A DNA stretch of 64,000 bases from Bin87 sp965207585 (GCA_965207585.1 CBDBMT010000002.1:124001-188000); one strand, 5' to 3'. Positions 16,132 to 27,383 are shown, counted from the first letter of the stretch. Numbers and translations: made by a program. The notes: generated by a model not told the origin, from the sequence alone.

Positions 16132-17265
16132 ATGCCCGACTACTTCAATGAGATCGATGTCCTCCGTAACGGCGACTCGGCCGGCAACGGCATGACCCTA
16201 CGGCTGACTGATGGCTACGGGCGAACCATCCACACCGTCGCCGTCCCGCAGGAGGGACACTCCCATACCGGTCCTACGTGGTCGTACATCTTCGAAAACG
16301 AAGGGCTGACGCTCATCGACCCCGGCGCCGAGGCATCGTTCGACCTGTTGCGGACGGGGATGGCGTTAGGCGGTCTCGAAGTCCGGGACATTGACCGAGT
16401 AATCATCACTCACGGGCACGCCGACCACGACGGCGGTGTGGCGCGGGTGATCGAGCAGTCGGGAGCGGAGCTGTGGGCGCACGACATCTACCAGCCGCTG
16501 CTGCCCTTCGATCCCCGGGACCTGCAAATGGCGACCAATTCGCCAATCAAAGAGGCGATGTGGTCCACCGCGCGAGCCAACGGATTCACGCACTCGGATT
16601 CCGAAGAGCGGCAACGGTACATGGCTTCCCGTCGCACGCACCACGTGGGTCACCCCATTGTTCACGGCGAACAACAGGGCATGCTGACCTACATGCACGC
16701 GCCGGGACACTCGCCGGACGAGATCTGCGCGGTCATCGGCAACGGGACGGGCAGCGACATCGTTTTCACCGGGGACCACGTGCTGCCTGAAATCAGCCCG
16801 CATCCCACGATGAAGACCGATTACAGCGGCGAGGTGCGCCGCAACCTGCCCGTTCACTACCAGGATCCCGACGATTCCTACGGACTGCTGACCTATCTGC
16901 GCTCGCTCCAGCGGGTGGCCGACCTGGGAACTGAGGTGGCCATCCTGCCGGCGCACCGGCTGTACAACAACCACAAGTTCAACTTCCAGACGGCGCAGCG
17001 GGCGGCGGATCTGATCCGGTTCCACGCCAGGCGACTGGGCCGCATACTCGTCACGGCCGGGCCGGAACCACAGCCTTTGGAGGACGTGACGCGCCTTACC
17101 TTTGAGCGACGCAAGCTGGAAGGCGGAAATTTCTTCGCGGCGTTGACCGAAGTGGTCGCCCACGTAGAGCTCCTGGAAGACTCTGGCGATTTGGAGATTA
17201 CCGACGAGCTGCGGCTGCGGCGAACCGGGCGAGAGAACTACCAGGAGCTGCTGCGGGCGTTGTGA
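16132..17265 (+). CDS. MBL-fold metallo-hydrolase
   Basis: A 377-residue metallo-beta-lactamase-fold hydrolase. The zinc motif THGHADHDGG lies near residue 93, further ligands occur in 'MLTYMHAPGHSPDEIC' and 'DIVFTGDHVLPEISPHP', and a C-terminal extension (residues 280-377) resembles the helical domain of larger family members with thioester or lactone substrates. GGAGG lies at -9. The start of the next HEPN-like gene follows at once. Confidence 0.85.
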   Translation: MPDYFNEIDVLRNGDSAGNGMTLRLTDGYGRTIHTVAVPQEGHSHTGPTWSYIFENEGLTLIDPGAEASFDLLRTGMALGGLEVRDIDRVIITHGHADHDGGVARVIEQSGAELWAHDIYQPLLPFDPRDLQMATNSPIKEAMWSTARANGFTHSDSEERQRYMASRRTHHVGHPIVHGEQQGMLTYMHAPGHSPDEICAVIGNGTGSDIVFTGDHVLPEISPHPTMKTDYSGEVRRNLPVHYQDPDDSYGLLTYLRSLQRVADLGTEVAILPAHRLYNNHKFNFQTAQRAADLIRFHARRLGRILVTAGPEPQPLEDVTRLTFERRKLEGGNFFAALTEVVAHVELLEDSGDLEITDELRLRRTGRENYQELLRAL

Positions 17266-17279
17266 CCGGAGAGATGAAC

Positions 17280-17684
17280 ATGCCCCAAATGAGCCCGATG
17301 CAACCATACGATGAGCTCATTGAGACCATCGCAGACTATCGGCTTCAATCCCGGGAATTCCTGGCGAAGAGTCGCACCTATCTGGCCGACGACGATCTGC
17401 ACCACGCTTCCGAAAAAGGCTGGGGCGCCGCGGCTTGGATGGCCAAAGCCGTTGCCACCGCGCAAGAGTGGCAGTATGACAAGCACGAGCATTTCGGCGA
17501 GGTGCTCTATCAGGCGGGTAAGCTGACCGGAGACGACCGGATACGGGTACTCCGGGAGATTGCCAACGGCCTGCACGGCAACTTCTACCAGCGCAAGCGA
17601 TTCCTGCACGCTGACAACATCGCCAGTAGCCTGGACGAGGTTGCAACGCTCCTGGATTTGCTGGAGCCGCTGACCGAACGCTAA
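17280..17684 (+). CDS. PaREP1/HEPN-like small helical protein (third paralogue)
   Basis: A 134-residue relative of the pair at 7295-8046, with 'YRLQSREFLAKSRTYLADDDL' then 'HASEKGWGAAAWMAKAVATA', the same two-helix core. Possible starts are GTG 17262, ATG 17274 and ATG 17280. I prefer 17280 because GGAGAG (17268-17273) is then at a normal distance. It sits 14 bases after the MBL-fold gene and 25 before an SDR, so its role is not told by context. Confidence 0.65.
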   Translation: MPQMSPMQPYDELIETIADYRLQSREFLAKSRTYLADDDLHHASEKGWGAAAWMAKAVATAQEWQYDKHEHFGEVLYQAGKLTGDDRIRVLREIANGLHGNFYQRKRFLHADNIASSLDEVATLLDLLEPLTER

Positions 17685-17709
17685 ATCGCCCGACACGGAG
17701 GGGATCATC

Positions 17710-18492
17710 ATGTCTTTGGAAGGAAAGGTTGCGCTGGTGACCGGCGCCGGTCGCGGCATGGGTCGGGCCACGGCGCTGGCATTGGCCAATGATGGGGCAG
17801 ACGTCGCCGTCACCGACATCCTGGCCGACGCAGTGGAGGAAACCTCGACCGACGTAAGGGCCACCGGCCGCAACAGCGTTGCCATCGCCGCGGACATCGG
17901 CGACGGCGGCGACATCGACCGGGTCATCGCGGACGCCGTGAGCGCGCTGGGCAGGGTGGACATCCTGGTGAACAACGCCGGCGTGACCCGGTATCTGGAC
18001 ATCATGGACATCACCGAGGATGACTGGGACCGCATCCACCGGGTGAACGCCCGGGGAGCATTCTTCGTCATGCAGCGCACCGCCCGGCAGATGATCGACC
18101 AGGGCGACGGCGGGCGCATCGTCAACATCGCGTCCATCGCCGGCAAGGGATATCGCGGCACCTCCAACGCGGCCTACGCCGCCAGCAAGGGCGCCGTCAT
18201 CTCCATGACTTTGATCGCGGCGCACCAGTTGGCCCGCTACGACATCAACGTCAACGCCATCTGCCCCGGTTCCACGATCACGGCGATGTCAACCAGCACG
18301 ATGGAGCAGCGAGCGGCGGAGATGGGGATATCTGTGGATGAGTTGCAGTCCCAGCGGGCCTCGAACATCCCCATCGGGCGCGCCAACGAACCGGAAGACA
18401 TCGCGGCCATGGCCGCGTTTCTGGCGAGCCCGGGAGCGCGGAACATCACCGGTCAGACCATCAACGTGGACGGCGGGCTGGTGATGCACTAG
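17710..18492 (+). CDS. SDR family oxidoreductase
   Basis: A 260-residue classical SDR: TGAGRGMGRATALAL at the nucleotide site, LVNNAGVTRYLD, a catalytic Ser in NIASIAGKG, and YAASK. The closing 'GQTINVDGGLVMH' is typical of 3-oxoacyl-ACP-reductase-like and sugar or alcohol dehydrogenases. A CGGAGGGG site precedes the ATG. The substrate cannot be assigned. Confidence 0.88.
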   Translation: MSLEGKVALVTGAGRGMGRATALALANDGADVAVTDILADAVEETSTDVRATGRNSVAIAADIGDGGDIDRVIADAVSALGRVDILVNNAGVTRYLDIMDITEDDWDRIHRVNARGAFFVMQRTARQMIDQGDGGRIVNIASIAGKGYRGTSNAAYAASKGAVISMTLIAAHQLARYDINVNAICPGSTITAMSTSTMEQRAAEMGISVDELQSQRASNIPIGRANEPEDIAAMAAFLASPGARNITGQTINVDGGLVMH

Positions 18493-18517
18493 ATCCCTCC
18501 GCTCACCGTTTCGACGG

Positions 18518-19291
18518 TCAGGTTACCAGCACGGCCTGACGGGTTTCGGCAGATAGCTGGGCTTCCAGTTCGGCGGTGCGACGAGTCATCGCCTCAAGAT
18601 CGGCATTGAATTGGGACAGGGTTTCAGCGTGCTCCACGCGAGCTGCGCGAACCTTGCGCAATTCCCGGTAGACGGCCCAGGCGGTCAGGACCGGCCCGAT
18701 CACCAGGCCCACTATCGAGATGGCGCCGAGGGCGAAGCGCACCCCCGTGGAGGCCGCGATAGACCCGGTAGCCCCGCCGCCCGCAGCAGCGAACCTGGGC
18801 GCAAACCCGGCAACGCGGGGCGCAAAAGCCAGAAAACGGCCGGTGACCGGACTCAACAGGCGCAGGATGTTGCCAGAGGACGTTTTCCAAACAGTTGAGG
18901 CTGCGAAACTGGCTCCGTAGCGGCCCACGATGAAGGCCGATGACCCCTTGGGCGCCTGGTGCAACAGCGGTTGCTTATTCCCGAAAGGCAGCCGCACCGG
19001 TATGCGGAACCTTCGTTTCGCTGCGGCATCAGGTTCCGGTTGCGGCTGCAAAATTTCCGGCAACGGCGGCTCGGGCAAACCCAGATCGGCGCATAGCTGG
19101 CGCTGACGCTCGTGCTGGATTTGCATCGCTTCAATATGCCCCTGTCGGGCCATGTCCAACTCCCGATGCAATCGGGTCAGTTGGCGATGGGCGCGTACCT
19201 TGACCACGGCCTGGATAACGGCGCAAATGCCAGCCATAACTATGGCCGCGATGATGGACGAAGTTAGAACCGTTACGATATTCGATCCCAT
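18518..19291 (-). CDS. hypothetical membrane protein with coiled coils
   Basis: A 257-residue protein. An N-terminal membrane span (about residues 5-27) is followed by a charged, coiled-coil-like helix (AHRQLTRLHRELDMARQGHI), a Pro-rich link, an Ala/Gly-rich hydrophobic segment near 190-215, and a second coiled coil at the C terminus. I took ATG 19291 rather than 19411 because the residues before it lack hydrophobic character and overlap the next gene. No known family. Confidence 0.45.
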   Translation of the reverse strand: MGSNIVTVLTSSIIAAIVMAGICAVIQAVVKVRAHRQLTRLHRELDMARQGHIEAMQIQHERQRQLCADLGLPEPPLPEILQPQPEPDAAAKRRFRIPVRLPFGNKQPLLHQAPKGSSAFIVGRYGASFAASTVWKTSSGNILRLLSPVTGRFLAFAPRVAGFAPRFAAAGGGATGSIAASTGVRFALGAISIVGLVIGPVLTAWAVYRELRKVRAARVEHAETLSQFNADLEAMTRRTAELEAQLSAETRQAVLVT

Positions 19292-19362
19292 AATCGTGTA
19301 GGTTTTTGGACCTTGGGAATGGAGCGCAGGTTGCCGCGGGTGACAGCCAGGGACGCCGGGCG

Positions 19363-20010
19363 TCACAGACTGTAACTGCCGATGACGCGCCACTGGAGGT
19401 CGGTCGCCCACCGCCCTCCCGACCAGTCATCACCGGCGGCGTTCGACTCGAAACGGGTCAGTGTCAATCGCCATGCGCGGGTGATCTGAGAGACCTTGAG
19501 GTCATCGGTCACGGAGCGGGCGAACTCGACGGCGCTGTCAAAGACCGAGTCGGGCAGGTTCGCGTGGGAGAGCAACGGCATCTGGGGCGGAAAGTCGGGG
19601 CCGAACACGCGCCGGGGGCTCCTCACGCCAGGATTGCGCTCCAACAGATCCGCGACCATAGCCTGCAACCGGTACAGCGATTCGTTGACCACCTCCGGAG
19701 AGAAGTCGAGCCAGATGTTGCCATCGTTGTCAATGTCCCGCGTGGTGGTGATGCCCCGGTTGAAGAGAGGGAAACGGGGAGAAACACGACGGTACCGTTC
19801 GGCGAGTTGCTCAAGTTCTCTGGCCAGTTGGTTTTCGGCGCTTTGGTCATCGACCCCGTCGAAGGGGAAATAGTCGGACATCAACATGTGCAGCATGTGC
19901 ATCTCGGCGGCCCAGCAAGCGAACTGGCCGCAGATCAGCTGCCGGGCGCGATACGCGCGGGCGGTGAACTCAGGGTCGGTGAGGAGGCTCACGCCGTAGC
20001 GGACTGACAT
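19363..20010 (-). CDS. hypothetical protein, weakly 2'-5' RNA ligase/2H-like
   Basis: A 215-residue soluble protein. 'RYGVSLLTDPEFTARAYRARQLI', 'WAAEMHMLHMLMSDYFPF' and, near the C terminus, 'VSQITRAWRLTLTRFESNA' have the look of the two-half arrangement of 2H phosphoesterases (RNA ligase/CPDase), but the HxT/S motifs are not clear, so this is only a suggestion. It is downstream of the inositol-phosphatase gene on the same strand, 34 bases apart. Confidence 0.45.
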   Translation of the reverse strand: MSVRYGVSLLTDPEFTARAYRARQLICGQFACWAAEMHMLHMLMSDYFPFDGVDDQSAENQLARELEQLAERYRRVSPRFPLFNRGITTTRDIDNDGNIWLDFSPEVVNESLYRLQAMVADLLERNPGVRSPRRVFGPDFPPQMPLLSHANLPDSVFDSAVEFARSVTDDLKVSQITRAWRLTLTRFESNAAGDDWSGGRWATDLQWRVIGSYSL

Positions 20011-20044
20011 GACGGTGCCGGATCGTGCTGACGCTGGCGGGCGC

Positions 20045-20992
20045 TTACTTCGTTGCGCCCAGGGCTTTTTTGACGCCCCGGTACATCCTGCGGAACGGAC
20101 GCCGCCGCTGATGCAGGTTGTGGGCGATCAGCGGAGCGAGGGTGGGATTAGCCGCCACCAGCGGCGCGACCCATTTGCGCAACTCCGCCATGGTGGGAGG
20201 TTGCTCGTCCCAGGTTGGCACCAGAGATTCCAGGGGATGCCATTGTTTGCGACCGGACAACCGGGTCATTACCGTGCCGCCGGCCTCCTGCACGGCCACG
20301 GCTCCGCCCAGCATGTCCCACATGCGTGGCGCGCCGATGACGGCGAACTGCATCACTCCGAGGGCAGTCATCGCAAGCTCGTAGGCGATGCTCCCGGTAA
20401 CACGCAGCTGTCCCAAAGGCTGACCCTTCAGACCCTTGCCAACCCGCGTGGAGGCGCCGAAAGAGCCTGGAAGACCGATGAGACGATCGCCCCGGGGTTT
20501 CTCCGCCTCGTATACGGAAATGGGCTCGCCGTCCGCGAAAGCCCCACCGCCAGCATGACAATGAACCACAACACCGGATGAGTTGGCAGACGGCCAGGGA
20601 ATGTACACTGCCCCCGCCAGCGGGCGGCCCCGGTGCAGCACGCCGATTGACGAAGCGTATACCGGCAAGCCGTTCATGAAGTTTGTCGTCCCGTCCAGCG
20701 GATCCAATACCCACAGGAAATCGGCGGCGAAACGCTCACCGTCGGCGCTGGCATCGTCCTCCTCGCCCAGAATGCCGTGCTCCGGGAACCGTCGCGTGAT
20801 CTGATCCACCAGGTAGGCCTGGGTCTCCTTGTCGGCGGCGGTAACCGGATCCTGTCGGGCTTTGTCCTTGTATTCGACATTGAGCGCACGCCCGAAGTGG
20901 CCAGCCAGCAGGTCGCCCGCCCCGCGGGCGAATTCCACCGCGGCGGATTCGATTTCTACGCCGGTCGATTCCCGAATCTGGTTCGCTGCCAT
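20045..20992 (-). CDS. inositol monophosphatase family protein
   Basis: A 315-residue Mg-dependent sugar or inositol phosphatase. The metal motif is 'ILGEEDDA' followed by FLWVLDPLDGTTNFMNGLP, and the second motif 'APRMWDMLGGAVAVQEAGG' is present. The C terminus is about 40 residues longer than E. coli SuhB, with a basic tail (HQRRRPFRRMYRG). ATG 20992 was preferred over 21022. It could dephosphorylate inositol-1-phosphate, histidinol phosphate or a similar compound. Confidence 0.85.
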   Translation of the reverse strand: MAANQIRESTGVEIESAAVEFARGAGDLLAGHFGRALNVEYKDKARQDPVTAADKETQAYLVDQITRRFPEHGILGEEDDASADGERFAADFLWVLDPLDGTTNFMNGLPVYASSIGVLHRGRPLAGAVYIPWPSANSSGVVVHCHAGGGAFADGEPISVYEAEKPRGDRLIGLPGSFGASTRVGKGLKGQPLGQLRVTGSIAYELAMTALGVMQFAVIGAPRMWDMLGGAVAVQEAGGTVMTRLSGRKQWHPLESLVPTWDEQPPTMAELRKWVAPLVAANPTLAPLIAHNLHQRRRPFRRMYRGVKKALGATK

Positions 20993-21090
20993 ATCGCTGG
21001 CGATTGTACACCATCTACGCACGGTGGCAGGCCAGTCGAATACGGAGGTGATGGGTTCACATCGTCGCCGTTGGGAGTGGATTCGGCTGT

Positions 21091-21096
21091 TATAAT
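21091..21096 (+). promoter_or_regulatory. -10 element TATAAT for the SDR at 21125
   Basis: CTGTTATAATCC lies 29 bases before the ATG, with GAGGAGG between them, giving a short leader of about 20 bases. Confidence 0.5.
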
Positions 21097-21124
21097 CCCG
21101 TGCAGCATTCGAGGAGGCCGGGCA

Positions 21125-21916
21125 ATGGATCTGGAACTGAACGGCAAGGTGGCAATAGTGGGCGGCGCCAGTCGGGGGCTGGGCCGCGCGTGCTCGGAGG
21201 TATTGGCGGAGGAGGGAGCGCGGGTGGCGATGTGCGCGCGGACTCCATCAGTCCTGGAGCAGGCGGCCGATGAGATACGGGCCGCCACCGGGGCGGATAT
21301 CTTCACCTACGCTGGCGACCTGGACAACGAGGAGACCATCGCCGAACTGGTGGCGCAGACGGCCGCGCACTTCGGGCAGATTGACATCATGGTCAACAAT
21401 TCGGGAGGGCCGCCGCAAGCCTACGCCAAGGATTCCACCGAGGAACTCTGGCAAGTCTCCGCCAACCGCTCGCTGTTCTTCTTCGCCCGCATGACCCGTG
21501 AGGCCCTGCCGCACCTGCGGGCCCAGGGCGGCGGAAGGATCATCAACATCCTGGCCAGCACCGTCTACACTCCCATCCCCAACCTCGCCCTTTCCGCCGC
21601 GACGCGCATGGGCGTGATCGGGTTCATGAAGAACCTGGCCGACGACCTCGGGCACGAGAACATCCTGATCAACAACGTGTGCCCCGGCAGCATCATGTCA
21701 GAACGCATGATGGAAAACGTGGAGGACCGGGCTCGCACCCAGGGTATTCCTCTGGAGGACGCGCTGGCTCAGCGGGCAGAGCAGACGGCCCTGAAGCGCA
21801 TCGGCGAACCTCGGGAACTGGCGTACCTGGTTGCGTTCCTCGCCTCTTCCCGCTCCAGCTACATCACCGGCACCACCATGCTGGTGGACGGCGGGCTGGT
21901 CCGGTCGGTCATGTAG
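21125..21916 (+). CDS. SDR-like protein lacking the catalytic Tyr/Lys
   Basis: A 263-residue SDR-fold protein. The nucleotide site VGGASRGLGRACSEVL and MVNNSGGPP are intact. Where classical SDRs have YxxxK this one reads NLALSAATRMGVIGF, so Tyr is replaced by Leu/Ala and Lys by Arg. This matches the BKR-like subgroup (cd05344-type), which lacks a perfect catalytic tetrad. It may bind NAD(P) with a different chemistry or be regulatory. GAGGAGG is at -14 to -8. Confidence 0.8.
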   Translation: MDLELNGKVAIVGGASRGLGRACSEVLAEEGARVAMCARTPSVLEQAADEIRAATGADIFTYAGDLDNEETIAELVAQTAAHFGQIDIMVNNSGGPPQAYAKDSTEELWQVSANRSLFFFARMTREALPHLRAQGGGRIINILASTVYTPIPNLALSAATRMGVIGFMKNLADDLGHENILINNVCPGSIMSERMMENVEDRARTQGIPLEDALAQRAEQTALKRIGEPRELAYLVAFLASSRSSYITGTTMLVDGGLVRSVM

Positions 21917-21923
21917 GCGATAC

Positions 21924-22283
21924 GTGACGACTCGGAACACACCCACTCCGCCTCCGGAGCCGGAAACACCCGAAGAGTACGTGGACCGGGGCAACCGCTA
22001 CAGCCGGAACGGGGTTTACGAACGCGCCATCGCAGATTACACCGCGGCAATCGAACTTGATGCCGCGTGCGCCGATGCGTGGTTTAACCGAGGCGTCTCG
22101 TGGTACGAAGTCGGGGAGTACCAGCAGTCGATCGACGACCTGACCGAGGCCATCCGGCTGGACCCGGACGACGACAACTACTACTCCCGGCGATCGCTGT
22201 CCTACCTGTTCAACGACCAGCCGGATGAAGCGCAGGCGGACATGGACACCAGCGAGGAGATCCGTCTGCGCTCCTGGCAATGA
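21924..22283 (+). CDS. TPR-repeat protein
   Basis: A 119-residue protein with two to three tetratricopeptide repeats: 'AIADYTAAIELDAACADAWFNRGVSWYEVGEYQQSIDDLTEAIRLDP' shows the classic W-LG-Y-A-F-A-P spacing in consecutive 34-residue units. A GTG start at 21924 is used; the upstream ORF extension is frame overlap with the preceding SDR. TPRs mediate protein binding. Confidence 0.7.
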   Translation: MTTRNTPTPPPEPETPEEYVDRGNRYSRNGVYERAIADYTAAIELDAACADAWFNRGVSWYEVGEYQQSIDDLTEAIRLDPDDDNYYSRRSLSYLFNDQPDEAQADMDTSEEIRLRSWQ

Positions 22284-22416
22284 ACTGATTTCCGAGCCAT
22301 CGCCCACTCACGCAATCCGCGTGATACTATCGGGCGCACCCGTCGGACACCTGCCGATTCGGTATCGTGCGGCGATCCGCGGGCGCCACTAAACAGAAGA
22401 GCAAAGGAGCGGTCAG

Positions 22417-22887
22417 ATGCCGGAGATTGAGAACAAGCTGAAGGAACTGGGATACGAGCTGCCCCCGCCCCGGCCGCCGGGAGCGGGCAACATCATCCCC
22501 TACGTGCGCACCGGCAACCTGGTATTCCTGTCGGGAACCGGGCCGGGCCTGCCCGGGGGCGGGCTGCTGCACACCGGCAAGCTGGGCGGCGAGGTGACCG
22601 TCGAGCAGGGCTACGACTGCGCCCGGCAGACCATGCTGAACCTGCTCACCGTTCTGAAAGGCGCCATCGGAGACCTGGACAACGTGAGCCATATCGTCAA
22701 GCTGCTGGCCATGGTCAACTCCACGCCGGACTTTGGCGACACGCCCCGGGTGGCCAACGGCGCCTCGGACCTGCTGATCAGCCTCTACGGCGACCGGGGG
22801 CGGCACGCCCGTTCCGCCGTGGGCATGGCCACGCTGCCCGGCGGGATGCCCATCGAGATCGAGATGATCGTTGAGGTCAACGACTAG
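22417..22887 (+). CDS. RidA (YjgF/YER057c) family protein
   Basis: A 156-residue member of the RidA group with GNLVFLSGTGP, 'GYDCARQTMLNLLTVLKGAIGDLDNV' and 'ARSAVGMATLPGGMPIEIEMIVEV', the last holding the conserved Arg-x-x-x-G region. RidA hydrolyses reactive 2-aminoacrylate-type imines formed by PLP enzymes, which suits a genome rich in aminotransferases. The protein is slightly longer than E. coli RidA and belongs to a longer subgroup. AAAGGAGCGGTCAG precedes the ATG. Confidence 0.85.
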   Translation: MPEIENKLKELGYELPPPRPPGAGNIIPYVRTGNLVFLSGTGPGLPGGGLLHTGKLGGEVTVEQGYDCARQTMLNLLTVLKGAIGDLDNVSHIVKLLAMVNSTPDFGDTPRVANGASDLLISLYGDRGRHARSAVGMATLPGGMPIEIEMIVEVND

Positions 22888-22902
22888 GGCGTGTTTACCT
22901 TT

Positions 22903-23009
22903 CCCGTCATTCCGGCCTTGAGCCGGAATCCAGTGTTCCAGACAAGCATAGCGCCTCGAAAGTGGCTATGCTCAAACTAGATGGATTCCGGCTTTCGCCG
23001 GAATGACGG
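22903..23009. repeat. inverted pair of the GGATTCCGG/CCGGAATGACGG repeat
   Basis: Two copies of the 27-30 bp dispersed unit face each other (22903-22932 reversed, 22983-23009 forward) around a 50-base centre that includes a further imperfect palindrome (AAGCATAGC ... GCTATGCTC). It is a MITE-like intergenic palindrome of about 107 bp in the convergent gap after the RidA gene. No ORF. Confidence 0.7.
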
Positions 23010-23076
23010 TATGGGGTTTCAAAACGTCAACACAGCCTAGTCACGCCCGGCCAAGTTTTGCGCGCCGGCGCAAATT

Positions 23077-24312
23077 CTAGCCGCTGCGTTCGGCGAACTC
23101 GCTCTTGGCGGCCTCTACCAGCGTGGCGTCGCGCAGCAGGTCGCTGGCGGTCAGGCTCAGCGCCTTGGCGACGGACAGCGCGTTGGAAAGGGCAAAGTCC
23201 GTGATCGCCGTTTCGCACATGTCCCGGGTGTGCGACGCCACCGGCGTCTCGCTGACGGCGTAGCGCAACTCGAAGGCGGGCATGGCCTGGCTGACATTGC
23301 CGAAGTCGGTGGACGCGCCGCTGCCAGCTCGGCCGGCCACCGGCTCGTCCAACTTGATCCCCAAAGCCTGGATGTTGGCGGCCACGGCCTGGGCTAGAAC
23401 CACGTTGGGCTGCACGTTCTCGTAGAAGGGGTAGAACTCCTCGACCTCCAGGCGCGCTCCGGTCATGGCCGCCGCGCCCTCAGCGATGGCGGCGACCTTG
23501 CCCACCACCTCGTTGCTCAGGTACTGCCCGTCCCGGGAGCGCAGCATGAAGTTGGCGGCGGCGAACTCGGGCACGACGTTGGGCGCCAGGCCGCCGTCGG
23601 TGATCACGCCGTGCATTCGCACGTCGTCCCGCAGGTGCTGGCGCAGGGCGTCAATGCCGGTGAACAGGTGGATCACCGCGTTCAGCGCGTTGATGCCGGC
23701 CTCGGGCGCGGCGGCGGCGTGGGCGGCCCGGCCGTGGAACATGTAACGGTAACCGACCATGGCCAGGCTCCAGCTCTCGCCTTTGGGCGCGGCCGCCGGT
23801 ATCACAGTGCGGTTCGAGAACGGATGTGACGATAGGGTAGCGTCCACGCCGTCGAACACGCCGGCCTCCAGCAGCCGTATCTTGCCGCCGCCGCCCTCTT
23901 CGGCCGGCGTGCCGATGATCTCGATGCGGCCGGGCAGGTCCGCCGCGTTGGCCTGGAGGCCCAGCGCCGCGCCCATGGCAGCCATGGCGATGAGGTTGTG
24001 CCCGCAGCCGTGGCCGATCTCGGGCAACGCGTCGTATTCGGCCAGGACGGCGATGGTCGGGCCGTCACCGCCGCCGCCGGGGATGGTCGCCTTGAACGCG
24101 GTTTCAACGCCGCCGATGCCGCGCTCTACCTGTAGGCTGTGCTTTTCGAGGAACCCGGCCAGGGCGTTGGAGGAATAGTATTCCTGGTAATTCAGTTCGG
24201 GATGGGCGTGGACGTCCCTGGAAAGGTCGAACAGCTCCTGCTTTGATCCCTCGATGGTCGAGTTGGAACTCGACGCGAGCGCGTCCTTGGATGCGGTGTT
24301 GCGCATGGTCAT
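23077..24312 (-). CDS. M20 family amidohydrolase
   Basis: A 411-residue M20D-type metallo-amidohydrolase with 'HAHPELNYQEYYSS', the His-containing 'AEYDALPEIGHGCGHNLIAMAAMGA', the Glu region 'IIGTPAEEGGGGKI' and the dimerisation lid 'MVGYRYMFHGRAAHAAAAPEAGINALNAV'. Such enzymes remove acyl or aminobenzoyl groups from amino acids. GGAGGG at -13 supports ATG 24312. It is divergent from the typA gene. Confidence 0.88.
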   Translation of the reverse strand: MTMRNTASKDALASSSNSTIEGSKQELFDLSRDVHAHPELNYQEYYSSNALAGFLEKHSLQVERGIGGVETAFKATIPGGGGDGPTIAVLAEYDALPEIGHGCGHNLIAMAAMGAALGLQANAADLPGRIEIIGTPAEEGGGGKIRLLEAGVFDGVDATLSSHPFSNRTVIPAAAPKGESWSLAMVGYRYMFHGRAAHAAAAPEAGINALNAVIHLFTGIDALRQHLRDDVRMHGVITDGGLAPNVVPEFAAANFMLRSRDGQYLSNEVVGKVAAIAEGAAAMTGARLEVEEFYPFYENVQPNVVLAQAVAANIQALGIKLDEPVAGRAGSGASTDFGNVSQAMPAFELRYAVSETPVASHTRDMCETAITDFALSNALSVAKALSLTASDLLRDATLVEAAKSEFAERSG

Positions 24313-24413
24313 GTTGCTGTCCCTCCTGGTCGCCGAAAGTGTGGTCTTGGTGGCCTGATCTGCTCGTTGAATGGAATGGATGATATCCTTGATTACGCGC
24401 GAGGTGAATACGC

Positions 24414-26252
<1,839 letters not shown>

Positions 26253-26278
26253 CGCCCCGGTTTCCCAATATCCGGAGT

Positions 26279-27132
26279 TCAGCCGCCCACGAAACGGTCG
26301 CCAAAGATCGAGGCGACATACGCGCGCCCTCCGCCACCGACAGTCGGCGCGCCGCCACGGCGTCGTGCGGGGTCAGTCGCCCGTAAAGGATTAAAACGCA
26401 AGTCTCGCCGTCGCATTCAAAAATCACGTCGGCCGGATCAGTGGGAGCCTCACCGCCAGGCGCTTCGATTATCTCGGCGTCGCTGTCGCTCAAAACCAGG
26501 TCGAACATGCGCAACTCGGGGCTGTCGATGCTGAATCGATACCGCAGGGGGCGTCCTGCCAGCAACGGGTCGGGGCGGAATGCCCGCCGAGCGGCCCGGT
26601 CCACGGTATCCAGCAGAGCCGTCACGCTGCCATCTGAAAGGTGAAAGTCGTCCTGGAGCCGGGAGCGAATATCCCACCCGTGCATGGTCAGCTCGGCGAT
26701 GCGCTGGGTCAGCAGAGTATCCATGAGCATGGGCCCGGCCGGCCAATAGACCAGGTTGTTCCACTGGTCAGGCTGTACCCGGCGGAACAGGGCCACGGTC
26801 TCGTCGATGCGCTCCGAAAAGTCTGCCAGCAGACCGTCGCCCAACCGCTGGCTGGCGTCAACCGCCCGCTGGTAGATGCTCCGGGCAAAGGCGTCTTCGT
26901 CGTGCTGTTCGGGAGCGGGCGAGCCCTCCGGGGGCGAATGATCCCCATCCAGACCCCGAAGCAGGCGGGTCGACAGGTCAACGCTGGTGAGGTGTCCGAT
27001 TACGTCGGCAACGGTCCAGCCCTCGCACGCGCTGTCGGTCGCCCAAGCGTCTCGGGAAAGGTCTCCGAGGAAATCGAGAAGCATCTTTGCTTCGTGTTCC
27101 AGCAGATCGATGCGGTTAGCCGGCGCGTTCAT
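26279..27132 (-). pseudogene. mycothiol-type DinB-fold (TIGR03083-like) gene with a 3' frameshift
   Basis: The 280-residue core is a maleylpyruvate isomerase-type protein: N-terminal DinB helices with 'WTVADVIGHLTSVDL' and 'TQRIAELTMHGWDIRSRLQ', then an SCP2-like C-terminal domain ('DVIFECDGETCVLILYGRLTPHDAV'). After RRLSV the present frame runs on as a low-complexity Arg/Gly tail that overlaps the 3' end of typA (to 26161). In the alternate frame the sequence reads GGGRAYVASIFGDRFVGG and stops at 26279-26281, a sensible family C terminus that ends before typA. A one-base loss near 26331-26345 explains this. Mutation or assembly error cannot be told apart. Confidence 0.75.
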
Positions 27133-27203
27133 GCTGAGCTCCGTTATGTGGCGTTACTGCGGGGTGCGGACGTGGCGCCAGGTCAGAGCTTGTGCCACGT
27201 CAT

Positions 27204-27293
27204 TGTCAGAATCAAGATTTACCAGATTTTAAGATCTACAGGATGCGTATCAATCCCGCAAATCATCTAATCCGGCTAATCCTGATTCTGACA
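27204..27293. repeat. 90-bp element with terminal inverted repeats
   Basis: TGTCAGAATCAAGATTTA at the left end and, reversed, TGTCAGAATCAGGATTA at the right give a 17-bp terminal inverted repeat with few mismatches. The AT-rich centre contains ATCCGG/ATCCTG-type words like those in the element at 1670-1742. It is a small non-coding dispersed element. Confidence 0.65.
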
Positions 27294-27377
27294 TCTGTTG
27301 CCGGGATGGACTTTGTATGGCCCTGTTTTCGCTTATCGCGGATAGGAGCGTGGCAAGGTTTCGCCGGCACGTTGCGA

Positions 27378-27383
27378 TATAAT
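27378..27383 (+). promoter_or_regulatory. -10 element TATAAT upstream of the transporter
   Basis: GCGATATAATCC lies about 117 bases before the ATG at 27500. The leader would be long; no clear -35. Confidence 0.35.

Noticed and set aside
22903..23009. Repeat array as a CRISPR
   Set aside because: Only two inverted copies of a common intergenic palindrome; no regular direct repeats or spacers.
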